The notes beneath the pieces are model-generated. The model saw only the letters and a program-made list of their open reading frames with translations, had not been told where the DNA came from and searched no databases. A stretch of 64,000 nt of DNA from Flavobacterium sp. JAD_PAG50586_2 (lineage in GTDB: Bacteria; Bacteroidota; Bacteroidia; Flavobacteriales; Flavobacteriaceae), in assembly GCA_023213215.1 (NCBI GenBank), contig CP096136.1:1240001-1304000 (forward strand), in the 5' to 3' direction. Shown in pieces: positions 7,775 through 17,773 of the stretch; position 1 is the stretch's first letter, and every line of letters starts with the position of its first letter. Both the position numbers and the translations under genes were made by a program.

Positions 7775-9115
7775 ATGAAAAACAAATTTTTAATCACTCT
7801 CCTGCTACTCGTTAGCATTCTACAGGCGCAGGACAAGCAGGAGTCTTATTCCTTTAGCTTGCAGCAGGCTATTGATCACGCATTGGAACACAACTATACT
7901 GTTATAAACGCCAATCGGGATATTGCTTCCGCAAAACAAAAAAAATGGGAAACAACCGCAGCAGGTTTGCCACAAATTAATGGTGCTGTCGACTATCAAT
8001 ACAATTTCGAATTGCAGAAATCCATTGTTCCGGCTGAATTCTTTGGTGGAAACCCAGGCGAATTTGCAGAAGTTGCTTTTGGCACCAAACAAAACATGAA
8101 TGCTCGTGCCACTTTGAGTCAGTTAATCTTTGATGGCTCTTATATTGTAGCGCTACAGGCATCCAAAACATATCTGAAATACTATGAAAATGCCAAGCAG
8201 AAAACCAATCTTGAGATAAAGGAAATGGTTATCAATGCTTATGGTAACGTTTTACTGGCTGAAGAAAGCATTGCTATCCTTGAAAAAAATAAGACGATTC
8301 TCTCTAAAACTTTAAGCGACACCGAGGAAACCTTCAAAAATGGTTTGATTGAAGAGGAAAATGTAGAGCAATTGCAGATTACTTTAGCCACAATCAACAG
8401 CAATTTAAATAATGCTAAGAGATTAGAGGACATTGCCTTAAAAATGCTAAAGGTTACCCTTGGAATTGACATCAGTACCGAATTGAAACTTACTGATAAA
8501 CTAGACAATCTTACTGTATCCAATTTGGATTTGACCTTTAGCCAGACTGAATTTGCCGTTACAAATAACATTAATTATCAAATAGCCACCAACTTCACTG
8601 AGCAACGCTCGTTAGAATTGAAATTGCAAAAAAGCAAGGCATTACCAACATTGTCTGCCAATTATAATTTTGGCTACAATGCTTTTAACGACCAATTCAA
8701 ATTCTTTCAGCAAGACCAAAAATGGCTGAATTATTCAAATGTTGGCTTGAGTCTTAACGTTCCTATTTTCAGCAGCTTTGGAAGACAAGCCAGGACACAA
8801 CAAGCCAAAATTGCTTTGGAACAAGCCAAAACCCAGCTTACAGAAACCGAACAGCAATTAAAGCTGCAATACGAAAAAGCCAAAAGCGAATACGAATTTG
8901 CTGTCGAGGAATATGCTACTTCCAAAAGCAATCTAAACCTGGCTGAACGGATTGAAAGCAAACAACAAACGAAATTTACCGAAGGTTTATCCTCAAGCTT
9001 TGACTTTAGCGAAGCGCAAAGACAACTGTATACTGCACAACAAAGCTATTTGCAATCAATGGTGAACATCATCAATAAAAAAGCTGCTTTAGAAAAAATA
9101 TTAAATAAAAACTAA
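7775..9115 (+). CDS. TolC-family outer-membrane efflux protein
   Basis: 446-residue outer-membrane channel component of a tripartite efflux pump. A signal peptide (MKNKFLITLLLLVSILQAQ) is followed by the duplicated OEP architecture: SLQQAIDHALEHNYTVINA near residue 28, long heptad-rich helices (KNKTILSKTLSDTEETF; QAKIALEQAKTQLTETEQQL) and two strand regions. The second repeat has NVPIFSSFGRQARTQQA. The next gene begins 10 bases downstream. Substrate not predictable. Confidence 0.92.
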   Translation: MKNKFLITLLLLVSILQAQDKQESYSFSLQQAIDHALEHNYTVINANRDIASAKQKKWETTAAGLPQINGAVDYQYNFELQKSIVPAEFFGGNPGEFAEVAFGTKQNMNARATLSQLIFDGSYIVALQASKTYLKYYENAKQKTNLEIKEMVINAYGNVLLAEESIAILEKNKTILSKTLSDTEETFKNGLIEEENVEQLQITLATINSNLNNAKRLEDIALKMLKVTLGIDISTELKLTDKLDNLTVSNLDLTFSQTEFAVTNNINYQIATNFTEQRSLELKLQKSKALPTLSANYNFGYNAFNDQFKFFQQDQKWLNYSNVGLSLNVPIFSSFGRQARTQQAKIALEQAKTQLTETEQQLKLQYEKAKSEYEFAVEEYATSKSNLNLAERIESKQQTKFTEGLSSSFDFSEAQRQLYTAQQSYLQSMVNIINKKAALEKILNKN

Positions 9116-9125
9116 CCTTTCACAA

Positions 9126-10265
9126 ATGAGAAAAATAATATTATTATCCGCATTATCACTAGTACTTTTTGCTTGTTCCAATGGCGCAAAGAATGAAAGT
9201 ATTGACGATCTAATCAAAGCCAAAAATGTCAAGGCTTTGAACGAAAGAAAAACAGCTCTTCAGGCTGAAATTGGCAAAATCGAAGCTGGTTTAGCTACTT
9301 TGGATGTAAAAACCGAAGAAGCATTGGTTTCTGTTTTGACCGTTAAGGATACTGTCTTCATTCACTACCTTGACATCCAGGGAAATGTTGATACCAAAGA
9401 AAATATCCTAATCCAACCGGAAATGAGCGGAACCTTAACTTCACTAACGGTTAAAGCCGGAGATCACGTTTCTAAAGGACAAATACTTGCAAGGGTTGAC
9501 GACGCCGGAATGAGTTCGCAGTTAGCCAGTGCCGAAAACCAATACAATCTGGCCAAAACTACTTTCGAAAGACAAAAAAATCTTTGGGATAAAAAAATCG
9601 GCTCTGAAATTCAGTATCTACAGGCGCAAACCCAAATGGTTTCTGCACAAAAAACGGTAGCGCAGATTAGATCACAAGTAGCTAAATCGGTTATCCGCGC
9701 TCCATTTACCGGATCAATTGATGAAGTTTTCGCTGAAAAAGGACAGGTTGTTGCTCCAAGTGCTCAAGGCTTGATGCGAATTGTAAATCTTTCCAATATG
9801 TATGTTTCGACTTCGGTTCCGGAAAGCTACATCGGGAAGTTAAAAGTTGGCGATCAGGTGGATGTATTCTTAACGTCATTAGGAAAAACTTATAAAGGAA
9901 AAGTACGCCAGGTTGGGAATTTCATCAATCCAAACAACAGAAGTTTCGGAATCGAGGTTAGCGTTCCCAATCCGGAAAATCTATTGCGCCCTAATCAGGT
10001 GGCCAAACTTAAAATCATAGATTATACTGCAAAAGATGCGCTTGTGGTTCCAACCAATGTAATACAGGAAGATGGTAAAGGCGACAAATATGTGTATGTT
10101 GTTGAAGGAAGTAACGGAAAAACAGGAAAAGCCAAAAAAGTACTGGTTTCTGTTGGAAAATCATCCGATAACGTGACCGAAATCTTAAGCGGTTTGTCTG
10201 CGAATGACATTATTGTAACAGAAGGTGTGAACAGCATTTCTGACGGAATGAAACTTAATTTCTAA
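9126..10265 (+). CDS. RND efflux periplasmic adaptor (HlyD/AcrA family lipoprotein)
   Basis: 379-residue membrane-fusion protein linking the inner-membrane pump to TolC. The N terminus MRKIILLSALSLVLFACSNG is a lipoprotein signal with the lipobox Cys at residue 17. A short coiled coil (ERKTALQAEIGKIEAGLATL) precedes the lipoyl/barrel-sandwich region (IQPEMSGTLTSLTVKAGDHV, then VIRAPFTGSIDEVFAEKGQV). The C-terminal beta-barrel and membrane-proximal domains follow (VVPTNVIQEDGKG). Third gene of the operon, spaced 10 bases from tolC and 9 from the permease. Confidence 0.92.
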   Translation: MRKIILLSALSLVLFACSNGAKNESIDDLIKAKNVKALNERKTALQAEIGKIEAGLATLDVKTEEALVSVLTVKDTVFIHYLDIQGNVDTKENILIQPEMSGTLTSLTVKAGDHVSKGQILARVDDAGMSSQLASAENQYNLAKTTFERQKNLWDKKIGSEIQYLQAQTQMVSAQKTVAQIRSQVAKSVIRAPFTGSIDEVFAEKGQVVAPSAQGLMRIVNLSNMYVSTSVPESYIGKLKVGDQVDVFLTSLGKTYKGKVRQVGNFINPNNRSFGIEVSVPNPENLLRPNQVAKLKIIDYTAKDALVVPTNVIQEDGKGDKYVYVVEGSNGKTGKAKKVLVSVGKSSDNVTEILSGLSANDIIVTEGVNSISDGMKLNF

Positions 10266-10274
10266 AATCGAAGT

Positions 10275-13200
10275 ATGTCACATCAAAGTAAAGAATTCAG
10301 TATATCCAGTTGGGCTGTCGACAATCGTGTCACGGTGTACATCCTAACTTTCCTAATCGTAATTACGGGTGTTATGGCCTATGTGACCATGCCGCGTGAA
10401 GATTTCCCCGAAATCATCGAAAACAAAGTATACATTTCATCTGTTTTCCCAGGAAATTCAGCCGAAGATGTAGAGAAATTAATCGTCAAGCCACTCGAAA
10501 AAGAAATCAAAAACATCAGTGGTGTTGATAAAGTTACGGCAAGTTCATTCCAGGATTACGGAATGATCGTAGTCGAATTTGCCGATAAAATCGGAATTGA
10601 GGAAGCCAAAACCAAAATCAAGGACAAAGTCGATATCGTAAAAGCAGATACCGATTGGCCTAATTTGGACAACGGAAGTAAAGTAGAACCAAGTGTTTTC
10701 GAATTGAATATTTCGGAAGAAGTGCCGATTCTTAACATTAATATGCAGGGAAATTATACCACGCAACAATTGAAGGACTACGGCAAAAGACTCCAGGACG
10801 ATATTGAGGAAATTCCGGAAGTTAAGAAAGTAGATATCCTTGGTGTGGATGATAAGGAAGTTGAAATTGCGGTCGACATCTTCAAAATGACTGCTGCACA
10901 GGTTACCTTCGACGACATCCAGAATGCCGTGAAATATGAAAACATGACGCTTTCAGGTGGAAACCTGACGTCACAGGGTTCGCGAAATAACATCCGTATC
11001 GTAGGTGAAATCAAAGATCCGAAAGAACTTGAAAACATCATTGTAAAACATAACGGCGGAACGGTTTACCTTAAAGATATCGCTGTAGTTTCCTTTAAGG
11101 AAAAGGAAAAAACTACGTATGCGCGTGAAAAAGGACAGGAAGTGGTGATGCTTAACGTAAAAAAGCGTTCCAATCAAAATATGATTTCTGCCATCGAGCA
11201 GGTAAAGGAAAAAATCAAACTGGCTCAGGAAAATTACCTGCCAAAAGATTTATCTCTAAAATTAACAAATGACCAGTCTTCTCGTGTTGAACATCAGGTA
11301 GATGAATTGTCCAACCACATCATTTTTGGAATTGTATTGGTAATGATCGTATTGATGTTTACCATGGGATTGCGAAACTCATTGTTTGTTGGAGCGGCGA
11401 TTCCGTTGTCTATGATGATGGCATTTACGATTCTTTCCGCCTTTGGATTAACGTTAAATACTATGGTTTTATTCGGATTGGTAATGGGATTAGGAATGCT
11501 TGTGGACGATGGAATTGTGGTCGTCGACAACGTTTTTGCCAATATGAAAAAGGGAATGCCTCGAGTGCAGGCCTCCAAAATCGGTATTGGTGAAATTGCG
11601 TGGCCGGTTATTTCTTCTACAGCAACTACTCTGATGGCGTTCTTACCTTTCGCCCTTTGGCCAGGAACGATGGGTAAATTTATGAAGTATTTCCCAATTA
11701 CATTGACCATTACATTAACGGCTTCGTTATTCGTAGCGATGGTTGTAAATGCGGCGATGACGGGTGGTTCGATGGATATTGAGGATAAAAACGTCAGTAA
11801 AAAATCGGCTAAAACCTATTCTATAATATTCGCAATCATTGCTGTTATATTTGTCGTTCTTGGTCATGCTTATGATTCAAAATTCGCAAAAGCAATTGGT
11901 CACTTAGCTATCATTTCGCTTGGATTAATGTGGTTGTACAAACTCAAATTATACCAATGGACGCAAGATTTCCAACATAATTTTTTCCCAAAAATGGAAA
12001 GAAAATACCAAAACTTCCTGGCAAAAATATTGGTTGGAAGAAGAGCGTGGTTTGCACTGGTGGGAATTATTGGTTTATTATTTTTCTCCTTCATCCTTCT
12101 TGGAATTTTCCCAAGAAAAGTATTGTTCTTTCCGGATAATATTCCGAATCAGGCAATAGTGTATATCGAATATCCGCAAGGAACTGATATCGAAAAAACA
12201 AACAAAGCGACCACATTTGTAGAAAAACAGGTTATTAGTATTTTGAGCAAATATGTAGATGAGAAAACCAAGGAAAACTTCTTAGCGGAAAGTATTGTTT
12301 CGCAGGTAGGTATCGGTGCCGGAAATCCAAATGTGGACGCCGGGAATTCCTCCGAAACACCCTTTAAGGGGAAAGTGACAGTGAATTTCTCTGAGTTCAA
12401 ATTCAGAAGAGGCTACAGTACTTCTGACGTTTTAGAAGAAATACGTGCCAAGGTTAAAGGAATCGCCGGAGCCAATGTTACCGTCGAAAAAGATGCCAAC
12501 GGTCCGCCAGCTGGTTATCCAATCAGTGTGCAGTTAACCGGAACCGATTATGATGTAATGCTGAAGGAAGCTGACAAAATGATTGCGTTCATCGACTCTA
12601 AAAACATTCCCGGAATCGAAAAATTAAGCGTAGACGTTAATAAGGAAAGTCCGGAGCTGGAAGTAATAGTCGATCGTGTAAACGCAGGAAGTGTAGGTGT
12701 TTCTACAGGCCAGTTAGGTTTTAATCTGCGTCGTTCGGTGTATGGTCAGGAAATTTCGACTTATAAGGAAGGCGACGACGATTATAATATTGTGGTCCGT
12801 ATGCAGGAAGACCAGCGTAAAAATGAAAATACGCTTTTCAATCAGTCGATAACTTTCAGAAACCAAAGTAACGGGCAAATCGTTCAGGTTCCGATTTCGG
12901 CTGTATCCAAAACCGAAAAGGTGACGACTTATAACCAAATCAAAAGAAAACAGTACAAACGAATCCTAACGGTGTATTCCAACGTACTGACGGGCTATAA
13001 TGGGGACGAAATTACCAAGCAGATCGCCACCGAATTAACCGGCTATAAAATGCCGAAAGACGTTACCTATTCGTTTTCCGGAGTTCAGGAAGAACAGGGG
13101 AAAAACCAAAATTTCCTAATGTATGCGCTCTTCTTAGCGTTGGCCGGAATTACGATAATCATTGTATTGCAGTTTAATTCGGTTTCGAAAACGGTAGTAA

Positions 13201-13754
13201 TCCTGTTCACGGTAATACTGAGTTTCAGTGGGGTTTTCTATGGCTATGTGATTGCCAATATGGATTTCGTTATCCTGATGACGATGATGGGAATCATTTC
13301 CCTGGCGGGAATTGTAGTGAAGAACGGAATCGTATTAATGGACTTCTTCGTGTTGCTGCTCGATAAAAAAGTAGCCGACAAAGGAGTTGAATCACACAAT
13401 GATTTATCGCTCGACGAAATCAAAGATGTAATCATCGAAAGTGGAAAATCGCGTTTACGTCCGGTATTATTAACAGCACTTACAGCCGTTTTAGGTTTGA
13501 TTCCACTCGCAATTGGATTAAACTTTGACTTCTTCGGATTGATTACCGATTTAAATCCGCACTTATATATGGGTGGTGACAACGTAATTTTCTGGGGACC
13601 ATTGGCCTGGACCATCATTTTCGGATTGACTTATGCTACCGTACTGACCCTGGTAATGGTTCCGGTAATGTTCTATCTGGTTAAACGAACCAAATATTGG
13701 TTACGCGACAGAGGAAATGCAAGAAAAGAAGTGGAAGAAATTGGAGCAAATTAA
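10275..13754 (+). CDS. RND-family efflux permease (AcrB/MexB-like)
   Basis: 1159-residue inner-membrane proton/drug antiporter. The N terminus VDNRVTVYILTFLIVITGVM is TM1; FPGNSAEDVEKLIVKPLE is the porter-domain signature. TM4 has GMLVDDGIVVVDN near residue 408 with the paired Asp of the proton relay, and TM10 has LAGIVVKNGIVLMDFF near residue 1010 with the relay Lys. An extra pair of hydrophobic segments lies around residues 510-560 between the two halves (YSIIFAIIAVIFVVLG), longer than E. coli AcrB (1049 residues). It closes the TetR-tolC-adaptor-permease operon and is followed by a terminator. Substrate unknown. Confidence 0.93.
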   Translation: MSHQSKEFSISSWAVDNRVTVYILTFLIVITGVMAYVTMPREDFPEIIENKVYISSVFPGNSAEDVEKLIVKPLEKEIKNISGVDKVTASSFQDYGMIVVEFADKIGIEEAKTKIKDKVDIVKADTDWPNLDNGSKVEPSVFELNISEEVPILNINMQGNYTTQQLKDYGKRLQDDIEEIPEVKKVDILGVDDKEVEIAVDIFKMTAAQVTFDDIQNAVKYENMTLSGGNLTSQGSRNNIRIVGEIKDPKELENIIVKHNGGTVYLKDIAVVSFKEKEKTTYAREKGQEVVMLNVKKRSNQNMISAIEQVKEKIKLAQENYLPKDLSLKLTNDQSSRVEHQVDELSNHIIFGIVLVMIVLMFTMGLRNSLFVGAAIPLSMMMAFTILSAFGLTLNTMVLFGLVMGLGMLVDDGIVVVDNVFANMKKGMPRVQASKIGIGEIAWPVISSTATTLMAFLPFALWPGTMGKFMKYFPITLTITLTASLFVAMVVNAAMTGGSMDIEDKNVSKKSAKTYSIIFAIIAVIFVVLGHAYDSKFAKAIGHLAIISLGLMWLYKLKLYQWTQDFQHNFFPKMERKYQNFLAKILVGRRAWFALVGIIGLLFFSFILLGIFPRKVLFFPDNIPNQAIVYIEYPQGTDIEKTNKATTFVEKQVISILSKYVDEKTKENFLAESIVSQVGIGAGNPNVDAGNSSETPFKGKVTVNFSEFKFRRGYSTSDVLEEIRAKVKGIAGANVTVEKDANGPPAGYPISVQLTGTDYDVMLKEADKMIAFIDSKNIPGIEKLSVDVNKESPELEVIVDRVNAGSVGVSTGQLGFNLRRSVYGQEISTYKEGDDDYNIVVRMQEDQRKNENTLFNQSITFRNQSNGQIVQVPISAVSKTEKVTTYNQIKRKQYKRILTVYSNVLTGYNGDEITKQIATELTGYKMPKDVTYSFSGVQEEQGKNQNFLMYALFLALAGITIIIVLQFNSVSKTVVILFTVILSFSGVFYGYVIANMDFVILMTMMGIISLAGIVVKNGIVLMDFFVLLLDKKVADKGVESHNDLSLDEIKDVIIESGKSRLRPVLLTALTAVLGLIPLAIGLNFDFFGLITDLNPHLYMGGDNVIFWGPLAWTIIFGLTYATVLTLVMVPVMFYLVKRTKYWLRDRGNARKEVEEIGAN

Positions 13755-13769
13755 TTTCATTCATATAGT

Positions 13770-13803
13770 AAAAAAGGAACTCATTTTGGGTTCCTTTTTT
13801 TTA
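13770..13803 (+). terminator. Rho-independent terminator of the efflux operon
   Basis: AAAAAGGAAC and TTCCTTTTTT arms around TCATTTTGGG form a strong hairpin with a T tail, 16 bases after the permease stop. Confidence 0.85.
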
Positions 13804-13815
13804 TCTTTTATTTTC

Positions 13816-13895
13816 AGGAGCAGTTCGTTTGTCTTTCTTTCCAACTATCTTCCCGCTATCCGCGCTACATGGTAGCCCGCTCCTATCGGGGCTAA
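13816..13895 (+). repeat. Dispersed intergenic repeat, copy B (short form)
   Basis: AGGAGCAG at 13816, then TCTTTCTTTCC, then CCCGCTATCCGCGCTAC (13852-13868) and ATCGGGGCTAA (13884-13894). The ends are nearly identical to copy A at 2851, but the central hairpin block is almost absent. Confidence 0.7.
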
Positions 13896-14116
13896 CGAGA
13901 ACGTATTTCTTTCTTAAGCTAAGAAAATACCGATAGCGCGATTTGCACACGAGCGAAGCGACTGCCGAAGGAATCCGTGCTAAAATCCGAACTCTATCCT
14001 ATTATCTTCTTCAAACAGAAAATTTTTGTGTGCACTTTTTATGTGGTCATTTTTTTGCACACACTCTTTTTGCGCACACTTTTTACCGCGCTACTTTTAC
14101 CCAAACTTATCCAATA
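13896..14116. other. Non-coding stretch with recurring GCACAC-T-run motifs
   Basis: No credible gene. It holds GAGCGAAGCGACTGCCGAAGG near 13950, and between 14028 and 14084 three spaced motifs GTGCACTTTTT, GCACACACTCTTTTT and GCGCACACTTTTT. A 71-codon open frame at 13943-14158 runs through these repeats and lacks protein-like composition. Confidence 0.4.
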
Positions 14117-14149
14117 AAAAAAGGGAACCCAAAACTGAGTTCCCTTCTG
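14116..14149 (-). terminator. Terminator of the YwqK-type gene
   Basis: On the minus strand GGGAACTCAGTTTTGGGTTCCC is followed by a run of T, 24 bases past the stop at 14173. Confidence 0.8.
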
Positions 14150-14172
14150 ACATTATAAACAATTAAATTTTA

Positions 14173-14517
14173 TTAATTCTTTGCCAGTGCATCCTGTTTC
14201 CAAGACTGTATTTTAGCTACCCTGCTTTTTGAGTAGTCCACTTCGCTTAGTGATTTGTTGCTCCAAAAAAACCATTTACCTGTTTTCTCTCCGTTGCTGT
14301 ATTCACCAATTGACTTTTTATTTCCGTTAGTATCATAAGAAACCCAGCTTCCTTCCAACTTACCATCCTTAAAATAACCTTGTTGCTGAATCTGTCCATT
14401 ATCATAGTGGTAAGTAGCTTTAACTAAGTTACCTTCTTGTTCCAAAACTGGTTTAGTGGTTTGTGCAAAAGTCATCGCCGAGATTACTAAAGCTCCTAAA
14501 ATCATTATCTTTTTCAT
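14173..14517 (-). CDS. Exported MORN/YwqK-type repeat protein
   Basis: 114-residue protein with a signal peptide (MKKIMILGALVISAMTFAQ) and three or four tandem YwqK/MORN-like strands: KATYHYDNGQIQQQGYFKDG, then KLEGSWVSYDTNGNKKSIGE and GEKTGKWFFWSNKSLSEVDY. Bacterial members are often auto-named 'toxin-antitoxin system YwqK family antitoxin', but there is no toxin gene beside it and the signal peptide argues for an envelope role. It has its own terminator. Function unknown. Confidence 0.8.
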   Translation of the reverse strand: MKKIMILGALVISAMTFAQTTKPVLEQEGNLVKATYHYDNGQIQQQGYFKDGKLEGSWVSYDTNGNKKSIGEYSNGEKTGKWFFWSNKSLSEVDYSKSRVAKIQSWKQDALAKN

Positions 14518-14631
14518 ATTGTAGGTTTTAAATATTCATAATTACATAACAAATGTATCAATTATTTTACATTAAAAAAACTTTTGCTTAACAATTTGGT
14601 AACATTGAATAAAAACTTAACATTGGAAAAT

Positions 14632-14659
14632 AAAAAAGTCCCGATTTACGGGACTTTCA
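14632..14659 (-). terminator. Terminator of the TlpA-like gene
   Basis: Minus-strand GAAAGTCCCG and CGGGACTTTT arms with a T tail, 20 bases past the stop at 14679. Confidence 0.8.
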
Positions 14660-14678
14660 AGAGTATCAGTGTTTTATC

Positions 14679-15668
14679 TTATTTCAGTAATCCATCCAAC
14701 TGTTGTTTTAATTTTGGGTCTGAAGGTCTTGCTGCATCAGCATCTACCACAGTACCATTAGGGTCAATTAATATAAATCGTGGAATGGTATTTACATTAA
14801 ATGCCGTAATGAAATCAGAAGGGGTTTTGCCGGCATATAATTGAATGCCTCTCAATTGTTTTTCCGTTACAAAAGCCTTCCATTTATCGTGGTCTTTATC
14901 GGCATCCACAGAAATACTGACAAATTCGATATTCTTACCATGATAATCCCCTTCCATTTTCTTTAAGGATGGAATTTCCGCACGGCAAGGTCCGCACCAG
15001 GTTGCCCAAAGATCAACATATACATACTTTCCTTTTAGGCTTTCCAAAGTCGTTTTCCCTTCTTTGTGGTTTTCATAATCAAAGTTCGGCGCTTTTGAAT
15101 TGTTCATTTTCTTCTTAGCCATCGATGCAAAATAATATTGCTGCACCTGAAGGATACCTCCGTCAATCTCTTGCTTAAGTAAAGTAGCTAAATTAGCATC
15201 AATCTTGGCCGTTTCCAAACTGGAAACCTGGGCTGCCTTTAAGGCTTCTATTTCTTTTTTAAAACCCGCCTCGTCTAAAGCAACCATTCCTTGAAAATCA
15301 ATTTTGGCATCATCTAAGGTTCTTTTGGCTAAATAATTGTTTTCCTTTGCTCCTTTCCCTTCAAACCTAATGGACTCATCAAATTTAGAGGCATCCATTG
15401 TCATCTTTAAATCATACCCATTTTTCAGGAATAGCTGAGCATATTCTACACCATCGAAGAGTTGATACTTTCCTTCCTTGATTGGGAACTGCCCCTGAAA
15501 CACGCCTTTATCGTTTAGTTTTATTTCCTGAACTGTCGCCCTGCCCTCTTTGATGTAAAGGATATCGCCATTTTTATTGGCTATTTTAGCCTGAAAAGCC
15601 ATATTTTCCTGAGAAAATCCACTGAAAGCAACCAATGCCGTTATCAACAGCGTAAAAAAGTTCTTCAT
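14679..15668 (-). CDS. TlpA/ResA-like thioredoxin with N-terminal DUF4369
   Basis: 329-residue periplasmic thiol-disulfide oxidoreductase. The chosen start (MKNFFTLLITALVAFSGFSQ) is a signal peptide; an upstream in-frame ATG adds ten residues. Residues about 22-120 are a beta-rich DUF4369 domain (GDILYIKEGRATVQEIKL). The thioredoxin domain follows, with YVDLWATWCGPCRAEIPSLK near residue 215 giving the redox pair CGPC, FVSISVDADKDHDKW, and the cis-Pro context VNTIPRFILIDPNG. DUF4369-TlpA fusions are common in Bacteroidetes; the partner reductase and substrates are not identified here. It carries its own terminator. Confidence 0.9.
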   Translation of the reverse strand: MKNFFTLLITALVAFSGFSQENMAFQAKIANKNGDILYIKEGRATVQEIKLNDKGVFQGQFPIKEGKYQLFDGVEYAQLFLKNGYDLKMTMDASKFDESIRFEGKGAKENNYLAKRTLDDAKIDFQGMVALDEAGFKKEIEALKAAQVSSLETAKIDANLATLLKQEIDGGILQVQQYYFASMAKKKMNNSKAPNFDYENHKEGKTTLESLKGKYVYVDLWATWCGPCRAEIPSLKKMEGDYHGKNIEFVSISVDADKDHDKWKAFVTEKQLRGIQLYAGKTPSDFITAFNVNTIPRFILIDPNGTVVDADAARPSDPKLKQQLDGLLK

Positions 15669-15779
15669 AATTGAGTTTTTGAAATTTAATTTACCCAAAA
15701 TTAGTTTTTTTTAATTACCGATTAAAAAGTTATGTTAAACTTGATGAAAAGTTCCCTTAGTTTATTGCGTTTTGTTTTT

Positions 15780-15787
15780 TACTTTTG
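15780..15787 (+). promoter_or_regulatory. -7 element (TACTTTTG) for aspS
   Basis: TAnnTTTG match 14 bases ahead of the chosen aspS ATG; it makes the 15772 ATG, which lies upstream of it, unlikely as the start. Confidence 0.5.
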
Positions 15788-15801
15788 CAAAAACATTTTT
15801 T

Positions 15802-17553
15802 ATGTACAGAAGTCATAATTGCGGCGAGTTAAACGCCTCACATATAAATACAGAAGTAACACTGGCAGGCTGGGTTCAGAAATCCCGTGATAAAGGATTC
15901 ATGGTTTGGGTTGATTTGCGCGACCGTTACGGAATTACACAGTTAATTTTTGACGAACAAAGAACAGACAAAGCCGTATTTGAAAAAGCAAAATCACTCG
16001 GAAGGGAATTTGTAATTCAGGTAAAAGGAACAGTTATTGAGCGTGAATCAAAAAATTCCAACATGGCTACAGGTGATGTTGAAATCCTCGTTTCTGAATT
16101 AAACATCCTAAATTCTGCCATCACCCCACCCTTCACCATTGAAGACGAAACAGATGGTGGCGAAGATATCCGAATGAAATACCGTTATCTGGACATCCGT
16201 AGGAATCCGGTAAAAAATGCGTTGCTTTTCCGTCATAAAGTGGCGATAGAAGTTCGTAAATATTTATCCGATTTAGATTTTTGCGAAGTGGAAACTCCGT
16301 ATTTAATCAAATCTACTCCCGAAGGCGCAAGGGATTTTGTGGTTCCAAGCCGAATGAATGAAGGGCAGTTTTATGCATTACCACAATCGCCTCAAACTTT
16401 CAAACAACTATTGATGGTTGGCGGAATGGATAAATATTTCCAAATTGTAAAATGTTTCCGGGACGAAGATTTACGTGCCGACAGACAGCCCGAGTTTACG
16501 CAAATCGATTGCGAAATGGCTTTTGTTGAGCAGGAAGATATCTTAAATATTTTTGAAGGATTGACAAGATATCTGCTGAAAACGCTAAACGGTGTTGAAG
16601 TAGATAAATTCCCAAGAATGACCTACGAACACGCCATGAAAACCTACGGAAACGACAAACCGGATATCCGTTTTGACATGAAATTCGGAGAGTTGAATTC
16701 AGTAGCACAACATAAGGATTTCGGAGTATTCAATTCCGCTGAATTAGTAGTTGGAATTGCAGCTCCAAATTGCGCTTCTTTCACCAGAAAAGAAATTGAC
16801 GCCTTGATTGACTGGGTAAAACGCCCTCAGGTTGGCGCATCCGGAATGGTGTATGTGAAATGTGAAGAGGACGGTAGCTTTAAATCATCTGTAGATAAAT
16901 TCTACGATCAGGAAGATTTGAAAAAATGGGCTGAAACCACCAATGCAAAAGCTGGAGACATGATTTTTGTGCTTTCCGGTCCGGCAAATAAAACACGCGC
17001 ACAACTTTCGGCACTTCGTATGGAACTCGCAACCCGATTAGGTTTAAGAAAACCCGATGAATTTGCTCCGTTATGGGTTGTGGATTTCCCTTTATTGGAA
17101 TGGGACGAAGAAAGTGGCCGTTACCACGCAATGCACCATCCGTTCACTTCTCCAAAACCAGAGGATATGAAATTGATTGAAACTGAGCCTGGAAAAGTCC
17201 GTGCCAATGCTTATGATATGGTTATTAATGGTAATGAAATCGGTGGCGGTTCCATCCGTATCCACGATAAGGAATTGCAAAGCCGAATGTTCTCCTTGTT
17301 AGGATTTACGCCGGAACAGGCCGAAGATCAGTTTGGTTTCCTTATGAATGCGTTCCAGTTCGGTGCTCCTCCTCATGGTGGATTAGCCTTTGGATTGGAT
17401 AGATTAGTTGCTATACTTGGTGGTCAGGAAACCATCAGGGATTTTATCGCTTTCCCAAAAAACAATTCAGGAAGAGATGTTATGATTGACGCTCCAGCGG
17501 CAATTGATGACGCTCAGTTAAAGGAATTATATATTAAATTGGATTTGAAGTAA
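15802..17553 (+). CDS. aspS: Aspartyl-tRNA synthetase
   Basis: 583-residue class IIb aminoacyl-tRNA synthetase that charges tRNA-Asp. Start chosen at [14 protein letters not shown], typical for the family; the earlier ATG at 15772 adds a Phe-rich stretch ahead of the -7 element. The OB-fold anticodon-binding domain ([20 protein letters not shown]) occupies about residues 10-110; motif 2 is [19 protein letters not shown] near residue 220; a GAD insertion of the bacterial type lies in the middle; motif 3 is [17 protein letters not shown] near residue 530. The length fits bacterial AspRS (about 585). It is a single gene followed by a strong terminator. Confidence 0.97.
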   Translation: MYRSHNCGELNASHINTEVTLAGWVQKSRDKGFMVWVDLRDRYGITQLIFDEQRTDKAVFEKAKSLGREFVIQVKGTVIERESKNSNMATGDVEILVSELNILNSAITPPFTIEDETDGGEDIRMKYRYLDIRRNPVKNALLFRHKVAIEVRKYLSDLDFCEVETPYLIKSTPEGARDFVVPSRMNEGQFYALPQSPQTFKQLLMVGGMDKYFQIVKCFRDEDLRADRQPEFTQIDCEMAFVEQEDILNIFEGLTRYLLKTLNGVEVDKFPRMTYEHAMKTYGNDKPDIRFDMKFGELNSVAQHKDFGVFNSAELVVGIAAPNCASFTRKEIDALIDWVKRPQVGASGMVYVKCEEDGSFKSSVDKFYDQEDLKKWAETTNAKAGDMIFVLSGPANKTRAQLSALRMELATRLGLRKPDEFAPLWVVDFPLLEWDEESGRYHAMHHPFTSPKPEDMKLIETEPGKVRANAYDMVINGNEIGGGSIRIHDKELQSRMFSLLGFTPEQAEDQFGFLMNAFQFGAPPHGGLAFGLDRLVAILGGQETIRDFIAFPKNNSGRDVMIDAPAAIDDAQLKELYIKLDLK

Positions 17554-17579
17554 TTTATATCAAATTCACATAATTTTAA

Positions 17580-17619
17580 GAAGCAACTGTTGAAATAAAT
17601 AAAAACAGTTGCTTTTTTT
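17580..17619 (+). terminator. Terminator of aspS
   Basis: AAGCAACTGTT and AACAGTTGCTT form an 11-base perfect stem followed by T7. Confidence 0.9.
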
Positions 17620-17715
17620 ATACCTAAATTTAAAATCCCGCAAGTATTTCTTTATCAAGTTTTTAAACTAAGAAGGGAATTTTAACAAATTTTTAATTAT
17701 TTATGGATGAAATGC

Positions 17716-17744
17716 TTGTTATGTCGCCAAAAAATTTATCTTTG
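17716..17744 (+). promoter_or_regulatory. Promoter TTG-N18-TATCTTTG of the cold-shock gene
   Basis: TTG at 17716-17718 and TATCTTTG at 17737-17744 match the Bacteroidetes consensus, about 30 bases ahead of the csp start. Confidence 0.75.
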
Positions 17745-17773
17745 ACCATTATTAATAATTTTTACATTACAAA

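Noticed and set aside
11294..11710. 138-codon open frame antisense to the RND permease
   Set aside because: Shadow of a conserved membrane segment region, rich in Ile/Pro/Asn repeats with no domain.
13943..14158. 71-codon open frame between two terminators
   Set aside because: Runs across repeat and T-rich motifs, with many His, Phe and Thr from GCACAC-TTTTT; no protein-like character.
14173..14517. YwqK-type gene as an antitoxin
   Set aside because: It has a signal peptide and no toxin gene beside it; the database-style name is not supported by the sequence.
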